64,000 bases of DNA from Rhodococcoides fascians A44A (GTDB lineage: Bacteria > Actinomycetota > Actinomycetes > Mycobacteriales > Mycobacteriaceae). Numbering within the stretch: position 1 is the first letter of the stretch; each line of letters opens with the position of its first letter. A model generated the notes under the pieces. It saw nothing but the letters and a program-made list of their open reading frames with translations, made no database searches and had not been told where the DNA came from. Below, piece after piece: positions 1-8,429 of the stretch. The stretch covers positions 2,891,535 through 2,955,534 of the forward strand of contig NZ_JMEX01000008.1 of NCBI RefSeq assembly GCF_000760735.1. Direction: 5' to 3'. A program made the position numbers and the translations under genes.

Positions 1-429
1 CCAGCCGCGGGCGACCATTCCCAGATACACGGCCGGTGCTTCGATCAGTTCCTCGGAAAACAACCCGTGCGACGGTGCGCATTTGGTGCCGAGGGCATTG
101 ACGATCGCCTGGTACGACACGAGGGGCGTGCCCTCACCGTGTCCCTGCGGCATCAGGACAGTCGTCACGGCCGCGATGGGATCGCCTGCGGAATCGGTGG
201 AGCGAAACTTGACCTGCCACACGTCGGTGCCCGGGTACGCGGACGTAGGGACACGTCGGCTGTCGAGGACGTCGCCGTTGGCGGCGTCGGCCACGTCGGC
301 GGGCGCGGCGTAGAACGGATCTGGATCGGCGACCAGTTCGACGGGTTCCGCGGCAGCGGTGGCCGGAAACCCGACCAGGGCGCCGACGGCTGCCAGCACT
401 ACGAACACAGCGGTGATGCGAGAACGCAC
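1..429 (-). CDS. Secreted lipase-family protein, N-terminal part only
   Basis: The first 143 codons of a minus-strand gene are visible; the 3' end lies outside the window. Translation from the GTG at 429, which has a GGAAAG-like ribosome site just upstream, gives MRSRITAVFVV followed by a hydrophobic stretch and an A-x-A type cleavage site near residue 28, so it is exported by Sec. The mature part (YPGTDVWQVKFRSTDSAGDP, then TVLMPQG and LVSYQAIVNALGTKC) matches the N-terminal region of actinobacterial secretory lipases (LIP family), alpha/beta-hydrolases that cleave ester lipids outside the cell. The nucleophile Ser would lie beyond the window, so catalysis cannot be checked. An unrelated serine esterase is the main alternative. 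Confidence 0.7.
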   Translation of the reverse strand, partial: MRSRITAVFVVLAAVGALVGFPATAAAEPVELVADPDPFYAAPADVADAANGDVLDSRRVPTSAYPGTDVWQVKFRSTDSAGDPIAAVTTVLMPQGHGEGTPLVSYQAIVNALGTKCAPSHGLFSEELIEAPAVYLGMVARGW

Positions 430-460
430 GGATCTTTCCTTCTTCTCGGGCGGGCGGTGA

Positions 461-1924
461 TCAGGCAGGTACGGGAACGGGCGGCGGCCCCGCGACCCGT
501 TTGGGCAAGGCGAAGGCAAGCACCGCCGCACACGCGACGACGGCGGACAGTACGAAGAACACGTGACGCTGAGCGACGATGTACGGCTGTGCGGCGATCC
601 ACCCGGTGCTGCCCGGTGGGAGTGCGTCCGACAGCGTCGACAGTCGGTGGAAGAACAGCAGCCCCACGAGAGCGATTCCGACGGCTTGACCGACCTGCTG
701 GACGGTAGGGATCAACCCCGACGCCGATCCGACGGTCGTGTCGTCGGTGCCCGAGACGATCGTCGTCTGCAACGGTGCGACGAACACGCCGATCCCTGCG
801 CCGCCGACGAACAGTGGTGGTGCCAGCAGGGCGAGGCTGTGTGCCGTGTCCTCACGGTAGGTGAGGGCGGCGAAGCACATCATGGATACACCGAAGAGGA
901 CGAAGCCGAGCGGCAGCATCCGAGTGCCGAGCCGTGCGAACAAGGTTGGAGACAGGACCGAGAACACCGCGGCGCCAACGGCGAACGGCAACGTGATCAC
1001 GCCGGTGCGCATCGGCGACAACTCCAGGCCGAACTGGAGACTCAGCGAGACGGTGAAGAAGAAGCCGGTGAACGAGCCGAACATGAGAACGGACAGGGCG
1101 CAGCCGAGTGCGAACGTACGTTGCCGGAACAGATCGACCCTCACCATGGGGTGGCGTCCGGCTCGGCTCCATCGCCGTTCGTGGAGTACGAACAGCGCGA
1201 GGACCGCGAGCGAGGCGAGAACTGCCGAGGTGCCGCCGATACTCCATCCGTGCTCGTAACTGTGAGCCAACGGATAGATCAGAAGGACCAGTCCGAGGGT
1301 GGACAGAACTACTCCGAGAACGTCGAGACGCTGAACGCCTGCGGGTTTCTCACGCGAGAAGCTCGCGGCCGCGATCACCATCGCCCCCACGCCGAGCGGT
1401 GCGTTGACGAGGAACACCGACCGCCAACCCCAGCCGAACATGTCCAACGAGACCAGGATCCCTCCGACGGACGGACCCAGAATCGCGGCACCGCCCGCGG
1501 TGGCACCGTACAGCGCGAACACGACGCTGTGGCGCTCGCGCGGAAACGCCGTGGCGATGATGGCGACGGTCTGAGCGGACACCATCCCGCCCGCGATGCC
1601 CTGCAGAACTCGCGCGGCGATCAGCAGCGTCGGCGAATCGGCGGCCCCGCACAGGATCGAGGCAGCGACGAACACCGACATCCCGGTTACGAAAACCGTT
1701 CTCCGGCCGACGATCCCGCCGAGCCACGCCCCGGTCAACAGGGTGCATGCGAACGCCAACGTGTAGGAGGACACGATCAGCGATTGCGCGCTCGAACCAG
1801 CATCGATGTCGGTGGCGATGGACGGAAGAGCCACGTTGACGATCGTGACGTCGATCATCAACATGAACACGGCCACCAGGCACGCGGCGAGCCTGCGCCG
1901 TGCCGTGCGCCGTGGGGGTTGCAC
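461..1924 (-). CDS. DHA2-family MFS exporter (14-TM drug:H+ antiporter type)
   Basis: This is a 487-residue membrane transporter of the EmrB/QacA type, predicted to export a hydrophobic compound using the proton gradient. The family signature LMIDVTIVNVALP is at residues 22-34, motif A (GGIVGRRTVFVTG) near 69-81, the antiporter motif C (GATAGGAAILGPSVGG) at 140-155, and WGWRSVFLVNAPLG near 166-179. The length fits 14 helices. The GTG start has AGGA four bases upstream and lies only four bases after the stop of the acyltransferase gene, so the two are almost certainly co-transcribed. That pairing suggests the cargo could be an acylated lipid made by the partner, but a drug-efflux role is equally possible. 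Confidence 0.85.
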   Translation of the reverse strand: MQPPRRTARRRLAACLVAVFMLMIDVTIVNVALPSIATDIDAGSSAQSLIVSSYTLAFACTLLTGAWLGGIVGRRTVFVTGMSVFVAASILCGAADSPTLLIAARVLQGIAGGMVSAQTVAIIATAFPRERHSVVFALYGATAGGAAILGPSVGGILVSLDMFGWGWRSVFLVNAPLGVGAMVIAAASFSREKPAGVQRLDVLGVVLSTLGLVLLIYPLAHSYEHGWSIGGTSAVLASLAVLALFVLHERRWSRAGRHPMVRVDLFRQRTFALGCALSVLMFGSFTGFFFTVSLSLQFGLELSPMRTGVITLPFAVGAAVFSVLSPTLFARLGTRMLPLGFVLFGVSMMCFAALTYREDTAHSLALLAPPLFVGGAGIGVFVAPLQTTIVSGTDDTTVGSASGLIPTVQQVGQAVGIALVGLLFFHRLSTLSDALPPGSTGWIAAQPYIVAQRHVFFVLSAVVACAAVLAFALPKRVAGPPPVPVPA

Positions 1925-1928
1925 TGTC

Positions 1929-3353
1929 CTACGCGGTTTTTCCGGTCATCGACTGGGCGAACGAGTAGTCGCCGGTGGTCGCGACGGACTTCAGAATTTC
2001 ACTGATCTTGGCGTTGTACCGCGCCACCGAATCCCGTGCGATGTCGGTGCCCGGGTACATGAAGGTCGTCCCGGTCTCGTTCTGGAATCGGTTGATCCAC
2101 ATGTACACCTCGTCGGAACTGCCCTGATTTCCGAAGAGTCCACCGTTGACGCTCGAGACGATGTCCGCGCCGGGCAGCGTACGGACATCGACGTACGAAA
2201 TCATCGGCGCCGACCACCCGGGTCGGGTTCGAATACCCGTGTCGGGTGTCACGAGTTCGAGGACGCGGTGGTACGAGACGTCGGACAGTGCCTTTCCTGC
2301 GTCGAACGCGCGCTGCGCGACCCCGGCGAGGTGCGAGAACGTCTGGGTCCCCGAGACCGGGAATTGAACGGGGACGAGGCTGGAGAACCAGCCGATCGCG
2401 CCGAACTCGGCGGGCATGCTCCTCGTGCTCTTCGGAGTCAGGCCGAGGTAGGTGAGGTGGCCGGCCAGTTCGTACTCGGTGATCGCCGCCGCAGCGAAAA
2501 GGCCACCGATGAACTTCGCTCCGAACCTGGCACAGGCCTCGTCGAACGCCTCGCCCTCGGCTCGGTCGAAGAGCGGCTGCGTGGCCACCTCGGATCGCGT
2601 GTACTTCTCGAGCTCACCGAGGGGAAGCGCGAAGGACGGCAGGTCTCCACCGTTGGCCTTCACCAGTTCGACCCATTGACGCACTTCGGGCGAATCGAGT
2701 GTCAGCTCGCCGGATGCGGTGCGTTCGCGGGCGCAGTACTCGAGGTAACTGCCGAGGCAGGGTTGCACGTCCAGCGTCCCGGCAACCGCGTCGGTGTAGA
2801 GCGAGCGCAGCTCGAAGAACGTCAGTGCCTGAGATATCCCGTCGGTGTCGAGGTGATCCACCGCTGCGTAGACCGTGAACCCGTCACCGCGGTCGATCAC
2901 ACCGAACGAGAAGCAGTCCCAGGACGTCGGACCGGGTGTCGTGTTCTGTACGTGGACGCGCAGGGCTTCCTCGTCGTCGAATCTGCCGTGCTCGGTCGGT
3001 GCGAGCTCGATGTCGTCCGCTGAGGCCTGATGGCGCACGACACCGGTGTCGTCGGTGACGAACCACGTCGAGAACGTGTCGTGTCGTCGGACGAAACCGT
3101 TGATCGCGCTATCCATGGCGGCCGGGTCCAGCGGTTCGAAGATGTCGAAGGTGACCAGACACAATCGAGAGAACCGAAAACCCGAGTCGCGATTTCGGTA
3201 CGCGGACTTCAGGTATTCCTCCTGGATGTGCGACGCGGGTGTCGGGTGCGGCGGCGCAGCATGCACGCGTGCCCTCGACTCGGGTGTCGCGGTCCACGTG
3301 GTCACCAGTCCTGGCTGTGGTTTCCAATCGCCGATGAGACCGAAACTGACCAC
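1929..3353 (-). CDS. PapA-type acyltransferase (condensation-domain fold)
   Basis: This 474-residue protein belongs to the condensation/chloramphenicol-acetyltransferase-like superfamily. The active-site HxxxDG motif reads HLDTDG at residues 167-172. VRRHDTF lies near 89-95, and the C-terminal segment around SSDEVYMWINR is typical of mycobacterial PapA proteins, which move fatty acyl groups onto trehalose or phthiocerol-type lipids. I chose the GTG at 3353 because GGAGAAGG sits at normal spacing before it; a TTG at 3377 would add eight residues. The exporter gene follows four bases later. No polyketide synthase is visible nearby, so the acyl donor is unknown. Confidence 0.75.
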   Translation of the reverse strand: MVSFGLIGDWKPQPGLVTTWTATPESRARVHAAPPHPTPASHIQEEYLKSAYRNRDSGFRFSRLCLVTFDIFEPLDPAAMDSAINGFVRRHDTFSTWFVTDDTGVVRHQASADDIELAPTEHGRFDDEEALRVHVQNTTPGPTSWDCFSFGVIDRGDGFTVYAAVDHLDTDGISQALTFFELRSLYTDAVAGTLDVQPCLGSYLEYCARERTASGELTLDSPEVRQWVELVKANGGDLPSFALPLGELEKYTRSEVATQPLFDRAEGEAFDEACARFGAKFIGGLFAAAAITEYELAGHLTYLGLTPKSTRSMPAEFGAIGWFSSLVPVQFPVSGTQTFSHLAGVAQRAFDAGKALSDVSYHRVLELVTPDTGIRTRPGWSAPMISYVDVRTLPGADIVSSVNGGLFGNQGSSDEVYMWINRFQNETGTTFMYPGTDIARDSVARYNAKISEILKSVATTGDYSFAQSMTGKTA

Positions 3354-3560
3354 GTGGACCCCTTCTCCCGACAACAAGGTGTATTCGGATGCGCAGCACG
3401 AAGCGTGCCGACGCGGGATCCATCATGGTCGTGCAGGCATGACATGGCGACGGTTTCCGGCTTGTGAGACGGCCCAAACATGGCCTGCTCCAACGCCGAC
3501 TTCTCTCAATTCTCGTCGGTCGACGCGATCGGTGATGCAGTCCGACTTACCATTTCACAA
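3354..3560. promoter_or_regulatory. Divergent intergenic region between papA-like and mycolyltransferase genes
   Basis: These 207 bases separate two divergent transcription units. I see no convincing gene and no strong dyad. Open frames extend into the region from both sides, but signal-peptide position and ribosome-site logic favour the inner starts. It should hold both promoters. Confidence 0.4.
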
Positions 3561-4568
3561 ATGTCGCACCGCCCTGCTCTGAAACTGCTCGCCGCGCTCG
3601 CGTCGGCGTGCTTGTTGTCCTGCGTTGCGGCTGGAGGTGCGGGCGCAGACCCCGGCGGCGGTGCCGCGGTTGTGTCGAACCGAGTGATCGCGGACCGGAC
3701 CAGCGTCGTGGACGTCTTCTCTCCCTCGATGGGTAGGCCGATTCCGGTCACGGTGTACCGGGCCGCGAATCCTGAAATCCCCGCTCCTACTCTGTATCTG
3801 CTCAACGGTGCCGCCGGTGGAGACGGTGGCAGCAGCTGGTTCGACCGCACGGACATCGCCGGGTTCTTCGGCGACCAGCAGGTCAATGTCGTCGTACCCA
3901 CCGGGGGTGCGGCAAGTTACTACACCGACTGGTACCGCGACGATCCAGTTCTCGGGCGCAACCAGTGGGCGACCTTCCTCACTCGTGAACTGCCCGCGGT
4001 GGTCGACGCGGAGTTTCGTGGCAACGGAACGAACGCGATTGCAGGTATCTCCATGGCGGGAACCTCGGTGTTCCAACTGGCCCTTGCCCATCCGGGCTTC
4101 TACACGGCAGCCGCGTCGTACTCCGGGTGTGCCATGACGTCGGATCCGCTGGGGCGTGCGTACGTCAAATCCGTCGTCGAAATGCGCGGTCGGGGAAACA
4201 CTCTCAACATGTGGGGTCCGGACTCGGATCGGGCGTGGACGGACAACGACCCGTACGTGAACGCGGAGAAGCTGAGAGGAACCGAGCTCTACCTCTCCAG
4301 CGGTAGCGGACTGCCGGGGCCACTCGACACCATCGACGGGCCGGATGTGAACGGTAGTCCGGGAAAGCTCGTGGAACAGTTGGCCGTCGGAGCCTTGATC
4401 GAGTCGGCGACCGACCGGTGTTCGCGCATGATGCAGGCTCGTCTCGATTCTCTGGGGATCCCGGCGACCTACAACTTCCGAGACAACGGCACGCATTCGT
4501 GGGGGTACTGGCAGGGCGACCTGCACGATTCCTGGCCACTGCTGGCCCGGTCGCTCGGGGTGGCGTAG
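3561..4568 (+). CDS. Secreted mycolyltransferase / antigen-85-like esterase
   Basis: This 335-residue exported esterase is likely to transfer mycolic acids from trehalose monomycolate to cell-wall arabinogalactan or trehalose, in the outer envelope. Residues 1-29 form a Sec signal peptide ending AGGAGA. The nucleophile elbow GISMAGTS puts Ser at 164, and the C-terminal THSWGYW puts the catalytic His at 312. The HSWxYW motif is a hallmark of antigen 85 and corynebacterial mycolyltransferases, as is HPGFYTAAASYSGCA after the elbow. The ATG at 3561 is preferred over an upstream ATG because it places the signal peptide at the N-terminus. Its stop codon directly abuts the gpgS start, so the pair is one unit. 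Confidence 0.85.
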   Translation: MSHRPALKLLAALASACLLSCVAAGGAGADPGGGAAVVSNRVIADRTSVVDVFSPSMGRPIPVTVYRAANPEIPAPTLYLLNGAAGGDGGSSWFDRTDIAGFFGDQQVNVVVPTGGAASYYTDWYRDDPVLGRNQWATFLTRELPAVVDAEFRGNGTNAIAGISMAGTSVFQLALAHPGFYTAAASYSGCAMTSDPLGRAYVKSVVEMRGRGNTLNMWGPDSDRAWTDNDPYVNAEKLRGTELYLSSGSGLPGPLDTIDGPDVNGSPGKLVEQLAVGALIESATDRCSRMMQARLDSLGIPATYNFRDNGTHSWGYWQGDLHDSWPLLARSLGVA

Positions 4569-5498
4569 ATGAGCGACGTCCTGCGCAATTCGTGGCGCGA
4601 GGCGCTGTGGTCCGTCGAGGAACTGACGGCCGCGAAACAGGGGAGAACCGTGTCGGTCGTTCTCCCCGCGTTGAACGAGGAGGCGACGGTCGCGGCCGTG
4701 GTTCGGTCCATCCTGCCTCTGCTCGGCGGTCTCGTCGACGATCTCCTCGTCCTGGACTCGGGATCCGTCGACGCGACGGCGGCCGAGGCGCGTCGTGCGG
4801 GCGCCCGAGTGGTCACCCGTGAACAGGCGGTACCGCATCTGCAACCCCGACCCGGCAAAGGGGAAGTCCTGTGGCGATCACTGGCCGCGACCGATGGAGA
4901 CCTCGTGGTGTTCGTCGACTCCGACCTGCTGGACCCGAACCCTCGGTTCGTGCCGTCACTTCTGGGGCCGCTGCTGCTGGACACCGGGGTGCAGTTGGTC
5001 AAGGGGTTCTATCGTCGACCGCTCCGAGGCGACGGGATGACGTCCCCGAACGGCGGTGGGCGAGTGACCGAGATGGTGGCGCGACCCCTGCTGGCCGCTT
5101 TGCTACCGGACCTCGCCGGTGTTCTGCAACCGCTGGGCGGCGAGTACGGCGGGACGCGCGAGCTTCTCTCGTCGATACCGTTCGCCCCCGGATACGGTGT
5201 CGAGATCGGGATTCTCATCGACACGTATCGGCGCCTGGGCGTCGACTCGATCGGTCAGGTCGGCCTCGGTGTGCGGGAGCATCGCAACCGTCCGACGTCC
5301 GAGCTGGCGGTGATGAGCAGGCAGATAATGGCGACGATGTTCGGTCGACTCGGCATCGCGGACTCCGCCGTCGGGCTGACGACGTTCGGCTTCGAAAGCG
5401 ACCCGTTCCGGGGCGTCACGAGCGACGTTCTGGGACTCGACCGGCCGCCGATGGCCGAGGTGTCCGCGACAGCGAGCGAGGCGATCGGGGCGTCCTGA
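4569..5498 (+). CDS. gpgS: Glucosyl-3-phosphoglycerate synthase
   Basis: GpgS is a cytoplasmic GT81/GT-A glycosyltransferase that joins glucose from an NDP-sugar to 3-phosphoglycerate. This is the first step towards glucosylglycerate and, in mycobacteria, methylglucose lipopolysaccharides that bind fatty acids. The 309-residue protein has the nucleotide-binding PALNEE (33-38), DSGS (63-66), GKGEVLWRS (96-104) and the metal-binding DSD (117-119), followed by LVKGFYRRP and GGGRVTEMVARPLLAAL, all close to the M. tuberculosis enzyme as I recall it. It starts immediately after the mycolyltransferase stop. Its usual neighbours for this pathway are not seen here; the link to a mycolyltransferase instead suggests an envelope or compatible-solute role. 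Confidence 0.9.
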   Translation: MSDVLRNSWREALWSVEELTAAKQGRTVSVVLPALNEEATVAAVVRSILPLLGGLVDDLLVLDSGSVDATAAEARRAGARVVTREQAVPHLQPRPGKGEVLWRSLAATDGDLVVFVDSDLLDPNPRFVPSLLGPLLLDTGVQLVKGFYRRPLRGDGMTSPNGGGRVTEMVARPLLAALLPDLAGVLQPLGGEYGGTRELLSSIPFAPGYGVEIGILIDTYRRLGVDSIGQVGLGVREHRNRPTSELAVMSRQIMATMFGRLGIADSAVGLTTFGFESDPFRGVTSDVLGLDRPPMAEVSATASEAIGAS

Positions 5499-5524
5499 CG
5501 CCGCTGCAGAGTTAGGCTCGGTCG

Positions 5525-6421
5525 GTGAGCGCGCAGCGAGGTTGGACCACGTCGGACATCCCGGATCAGACGGGCAGACGATTCATCGTCACGGGGGCCA
5601 ACAGCGGACTGGGGGAGGTGACGGCCCGGGCCCTCGGGGCAGCCGGCGCCGACGTGGTGCTCGCCTGCCGCGACACCGGCAGAGGCGACGAGGTCGCGCG
5701 CAGCATCGGGCCGCGTGCGCACGTACGGCGACTGGATCTGGCGGACCTGTCGTCGGTGAGGACGTTCGCGCACACCGTCGACACCGTCGACGTGTTGATC
5801 AACAATGCGGGCGTGATGGCGTTGCCTGAGCGCCGGACTGCCGACGGGTTCGAGATGCAGTTCGGCACCAACCACCTGGGGCATTTCGCTCTGACGGGCC
5901 TACTGATCGAGAAGATCACCGACCGCGTCGTCACCATGTCCAGCGGCCTGCACCGGATCGGCCGGATCCATCTGGACGATCTGAACTACTCGCGCCGGCC
6001 GTATCGTCGGTGGCCGGCGTACGGGCAATCGAAGCTCGCGAACCTGATGTTCGCACTCGACCTCGACAGACGGTTGACCGCGGCGAATTCAGCGATCAAG
6101 TCCGTTGCCGCACATCCCGGTTACGCGACGACCAATCTGCAGGGCCAGACCGAGTCCGTACAGGACGCATTCCTGTCGGTGGGGAACCGAATCGTCGCCC
6201 AGTCCGCAGACATGGGTGCTCTCCCAGAGTTGTACGCAGCGACATCACCCGAGGTCACCGGTGGCTTGTATATCGGACCGGGCGGTCGGCAGGAGTTGCG
6301 AGGGTATCCGACGATCGTCGCTCCCAGTCGGCCTGCGCGGGACCGCGCCGTTCAGGAGGCGCTGTGGGACAGGTCGGAAAGACTGACCGGAGTGCGCTTT
6401 CCCTCTTTCGGGAGTCGGTGA
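5525..6421 (+). CDS. Short-chain dehydrogenase/reductase (retinol-dehydrogenase-like)
   Basis: This is a 298-residue NAD(P)-dependent oxidoreductase with a classical SDR Rossmann fold. The cofactor motif TGANSGLG is at residues 23-30, NNAG at 93-96, the catalytic Ser at about 140, and YGQSK (Tyr166, Lys170) follows. The overall pattern (FGTNHLGHFALT, VAAHPGYATTNLQ) matches the subgroup annotated as retinol dehydrogenase-like or WW-domain oxidoreductase-like in actinobacteria. The start is a GTG 26 bases after gpgS, so it may be the third gene of that unit. The substrate cannot be told from sequence. Confidence 0.8.
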   Translation: MSAQRGWTTSDIPDQTGRRFIVTGANSGLGEVTARALGAAGADVVLACRDTGRGDEVARSIGPRAHVRRLDLADLSSVRTFAHTVDTVDVLINNAGVMALPERRTADGFEMQFGTNHLGHFALTGLLIEKITDRVVTMSSGLHRIGRIHLDDLNYSRRPYRRWPAYGQSKLANLMFALDLDRRLTAANSAIKSVAAHPGYATTNLQGQTESVQDAFLSVGNRIVAQSADMGALPELYAATSPEVTGGLYIGPGGRQELRGYPTIVAPSRPARDRAVQEALWDRSERLTGVRFPSFGSR

Positions 6422-6469
6422 CGCCGTGGGGGTGACCGGTATCGGATCGCCCTCCACGGCGCCTGGACG

Positions 6470-7465
6470 TCAGATGCTGACGACCATCTTTCCCGTGTTC
6501 TCACCGCGGAGCAGCCCGATGAACGCGCGAGGCGCATTCTCCAGACCGTCGACGACGGTTTCGTCCCACTCGACGACGCCGTCGGCGAGCCATCCGGCCA
6601 TCTTCTCGGAGAACTCTCCCGCGAGGTGACTGTAGGAACCGACGATGAATCCCTTGAGCGTCAATTCCTTTCCGATGGCGAGGGCAAGGTTGCGCGGCGC
6701 GGCGGTCGGCTCGGTGGCGTTGTACTGAGAGATGGCCCCGCACAGTGCAAACCGGCCGTACTTGTTGGCGGACGCAAGTGCTGCTTCGAGGTGATCGCCA
6801 CCGACGTTGTCGAAGTAGACGTCGATTCCGTCCGGTGCGGCGTCGGCGAGCTGCTTCTTCACCGGTCCGTCGTGGTAGTCGAACGCCGCGTCGAATCCGA
6901 GCTCCAGCAAGCGCTTCACCTTCGCCGGTGAGCCTGCGCTGCCGATTACGCGAGCAGCGCCCAGAGCCTTGGCGATCTGCCCGACGAGGGACCCGACCGC
7001 GCCTGCCGCGCCCGAGACGAACACGGTGTCGCCCGGCTCGAACTGCGCAACGGCGGTCAGCCCGGAGTACGCGGTCAGACCGGTCATTCCCAGCGCGCCG
7101 AGGTACGCCGACGCGTTCGCCTTCGTCAGGTCGACGACACGAGCCGAATCACCGTCGAGGACAGCGAGATCACGCCATCCTTTGCCGTGGGAGACGGCGT
7201 CGCCGACGGAGATCGCGCTGTTCTTCGATTCGATCACTTCGCCGACGGCTCCACCGTCGAGAGGTGCGTCGATCTGGAACGGCGGGACGTAAGACTTGAC
7301 GTCGTTCATTCGTCCGCGCATGTACGGATCCACCGACATGAAGAGGTTGCGTACCAGGATCTGACCGTCCTCCAGGGCGGGCAGTTCGGTGGTCACGGTC
7401 CGAAAGTTCTCCGGCGTGGGCTCACCGTGTGGCCTGGATGCGAGATGAATTTCGTTGGACTGCAT
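6470..7465 (-). CDS. Zinc-independent MDR NADP-dependent oxidoreductase (CurA/PTGR type)
   Basis: This 331-residue enzyme belongs to the medium-chain reductase family of leukotriene B4 12-hydroxydehydrogenase, prostaglandin reductase and E. coli CurA. These proteins reduce the double bond of alpha,beta-unsaturated aldehydes and ketones with NADPH. Evidence includes the N-terminal pattern SVDPYMRGRM (44-53), the Rossmann glycine motif SGAAGAVGS (151-159) and DVYFDNVGGDHLEAAL later. No structural-zinc cysteine cluster is present. It lies 11 bases downstream of ohr and is probably co-transcribed with ohrR-ohr, which fits a role in clearing reactive lipid breakdown products after peroxide stress. 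Confidence 0.85.
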   Translation of the reverse strand: MQSNEIHLASRPHGEPTPENFRTVTTELPALEDGQILVRNLFMSVDPYMRGRMNDVKSYVPPFQIDAPLDGGAVGEVIESKNSAISVGDAVSHGKGWRDLAVLDGDSARVVDLTKANASAYLGALGMTGLTAYSGLTAVAQFEPGDTVFVSGAAGAVGSLVGQIAKALGAARVIGSAGSPAKVKRLLELGFDAAFDYHDGPVKKQLADAAPDGIDVYFDNVGGDHLEAALASANKYGRFALCGAISQYNATEPTAAPRNLALAIGKELTLKGFIVGSYSHLAGEFSEKMAGWLADGVVEWDETVVDGLENAPRAFIGLLRGENTGKMVVSI

Positions 7466-7476
7466 ACGGTATCGCC

Positions 7477-7899
7477 TCAGTCTTCCGTGACCGTCACGGT
7501 CACGTCGATGTTGCCCCGGGTGGCGTTCGAGTACGGGCAGACCTGATGCGCCTTGTCCGCGAGGGCCTGAGCTTCGTCACGTGCCAGGTTGGGGAGGGTC
7601 ACCTCGAGCGTCACAGCGAGCTGGAAGCCGCCTGCGTCGTTGGGTCCGATGTCGACTCGGGCGCCGACGGCCGAGTCGGTGACGTCGGCCTTGTCCTGGC
7701 GAGCGACCATCTGCAGGGCCGAGTGGAAGCACGCGGCGTAACCGGCGGCGAACAACTGCTCCGGGTTGGTGCCGTTGCCGCTTCCTCCCATGGCCTCGGG
7801 AATCGCGAGGTCGAGGTCGAGACGGCCGTCGGACGTGCGGGCGTGCCCGTTGCGTCCTTCGCCGGTGGCCAGTGCTTCTGCGGTGTAGATCGTCTTCAT
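7477..7899 (-). CDS. ohr: Organic hydroperoxide resistance protein
   Basis: Ohr is a thiol peroxidase that reduces fatty-acid and other organic hydroperoxides. The 140-residue protein has the two reactive cysteines at the expected places: Cys57 in AAGYAACFHSA and Cys121 in the motif VCPYSNATRGN. The first part (MKTIYTAEALATGEGRNG) is also typical. The frame continues far upstream, but the ATG at 7899 is the family start; it overlaps the ohrR stop by four bases, implying translational coupling. The MDR oxidoreductase follows. Expression is expected to be controlled by OhrR through the operator at 8358-8374. Confidence 0.95.
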   Translation of the reverse strand: MKTIYTAEALATGEGRNGHARTSDGRLDLDLAIPEAMGGSGNGTNPEQLFAAGYAACFHSALQMVARQDKADVTDSAVGARVDIGPNDAGGFQLAVTLEVTLPNLARDEAQALADKAHQVCPYSNATRGNIDVTVTVTED

Positions 7900-8342
7900 T
7901 CCGATACGCCTTTCGTGTTGTGCAGCGCGTTGGTCAGTGTGATCAACGAGTCGCGGAGGTGTTCGAGGTCCTGCACGGTCATGCCGGTCTTGCCCGCAAG
8001 CTCTTTCGGGATGTCGAGGGCATGACGGCGTCGGTCCTTGCCTTCGTCGGTGAGATGAATCTCTACTCGACGCTCGTCCGACGCCAGGCGTCGACGTTCG
8101 ATGAGGCCGAGTCCTTCCAATCTCTTCAGGAGCGGAGACAGTGTGCCGGTGTCGAGATCCAGTTCTGCGCAGATCTCCCGCACTCCGCGCCCGTCCTTCT
8201 CCCACAGCACCAGAAGGACGAGGTACTGGGGATATGTCACGCCGAGGCGCTCGAGCATCGGGCGATACACCGCGGTGGTAGCCCGCGATGCGGAGTACAG
8301 CGCGAAGCACACCTGACGGTCGAGTGCGAGGTCGTCTGACAT
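7896..8342 (-). CDS. ohrR: MarR-family organic-peroxide sensor repressor OhrR
   Basis: OhrR is a dimeric winged-helix repressor that leaves DNA when a conserved N-terminal cysteine is oxidised by organic peroxide. Here that residue is Cys12 in RQVCFALYSASR, matching the sensing Cys of known OhrR proteins. The wHTH segment runs through YPQYLVLLVLWEKDG, LDTGTLSPLLKRLE and the wing RRLASDERRVEI. Length from the ATG at 8342 is 148 residues; a start seven codons upstream is possible but would lie over the operator. The gene is the first of ohrR-ohr-MDR and should repress itself and ohr. Confidence 0.9.
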   Translation of the reverse strand: MSDDLALDRQVCFALYSASRATTAVYRPMLERLGVTYPQYLVLLVLWEKDGRGVREICAELDLDTGTLSPLLKRLEGLGLIERRRLASDERRVEIHLTDEGKDRRRHALDIPKELAGKTGMTVQDLEHLRDSLITLTNALHNTKGVSE

Positions 8343-8357
8343 AGGAACGAATGTAGT

Positions 8358-8374
8358 GCACAACTAAGTTGTGC
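8358..8374. promoter_or_regulatory. OhrR operator, perfect palindrome
   Basis: GCACAACTAAGTTGTGC is an 8-bp perfect inverted repeat around one base, 16 bases upstream of the ohrR start. The ACAACT/AGTTGT core resembles the ACAATT/AATTGT core of known OhrR boxes. Position and the neighbouring gene make it the likely autoregulatory site for ohrR-ohr. Confidence 0.8.
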
Positions 8375-8429
8375 GCAACCTATCGAGGCAAGCACATGGG
8401 GAACGCGCACGTTCCCCATCCTGACTGCT

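Noticed and set aside
161-428. Plus-strand frames opposite the truncated lipase
   Set aside because: They lack any domain pattern, whereas the minus-strand GTG frame has a ribosome site, a signal peptide and lipase similarity.
563-2005. Long plus-strand open frame opposite the DHA2 exporter gene
   Set aside because: The translation is dominated by Arg, Gly, Asp and His with no membrane or domain pattern; it is the antisense shadow of a well-supported transporter in GC-rich DNA.
2218-2240. tRNA-like T-arm sequence (GGGTTCGAATACCC)
   Set aside because: It lies inside the PapA-type coding sequence, and no acceptor, D- or anticodon stems can be formed around it.
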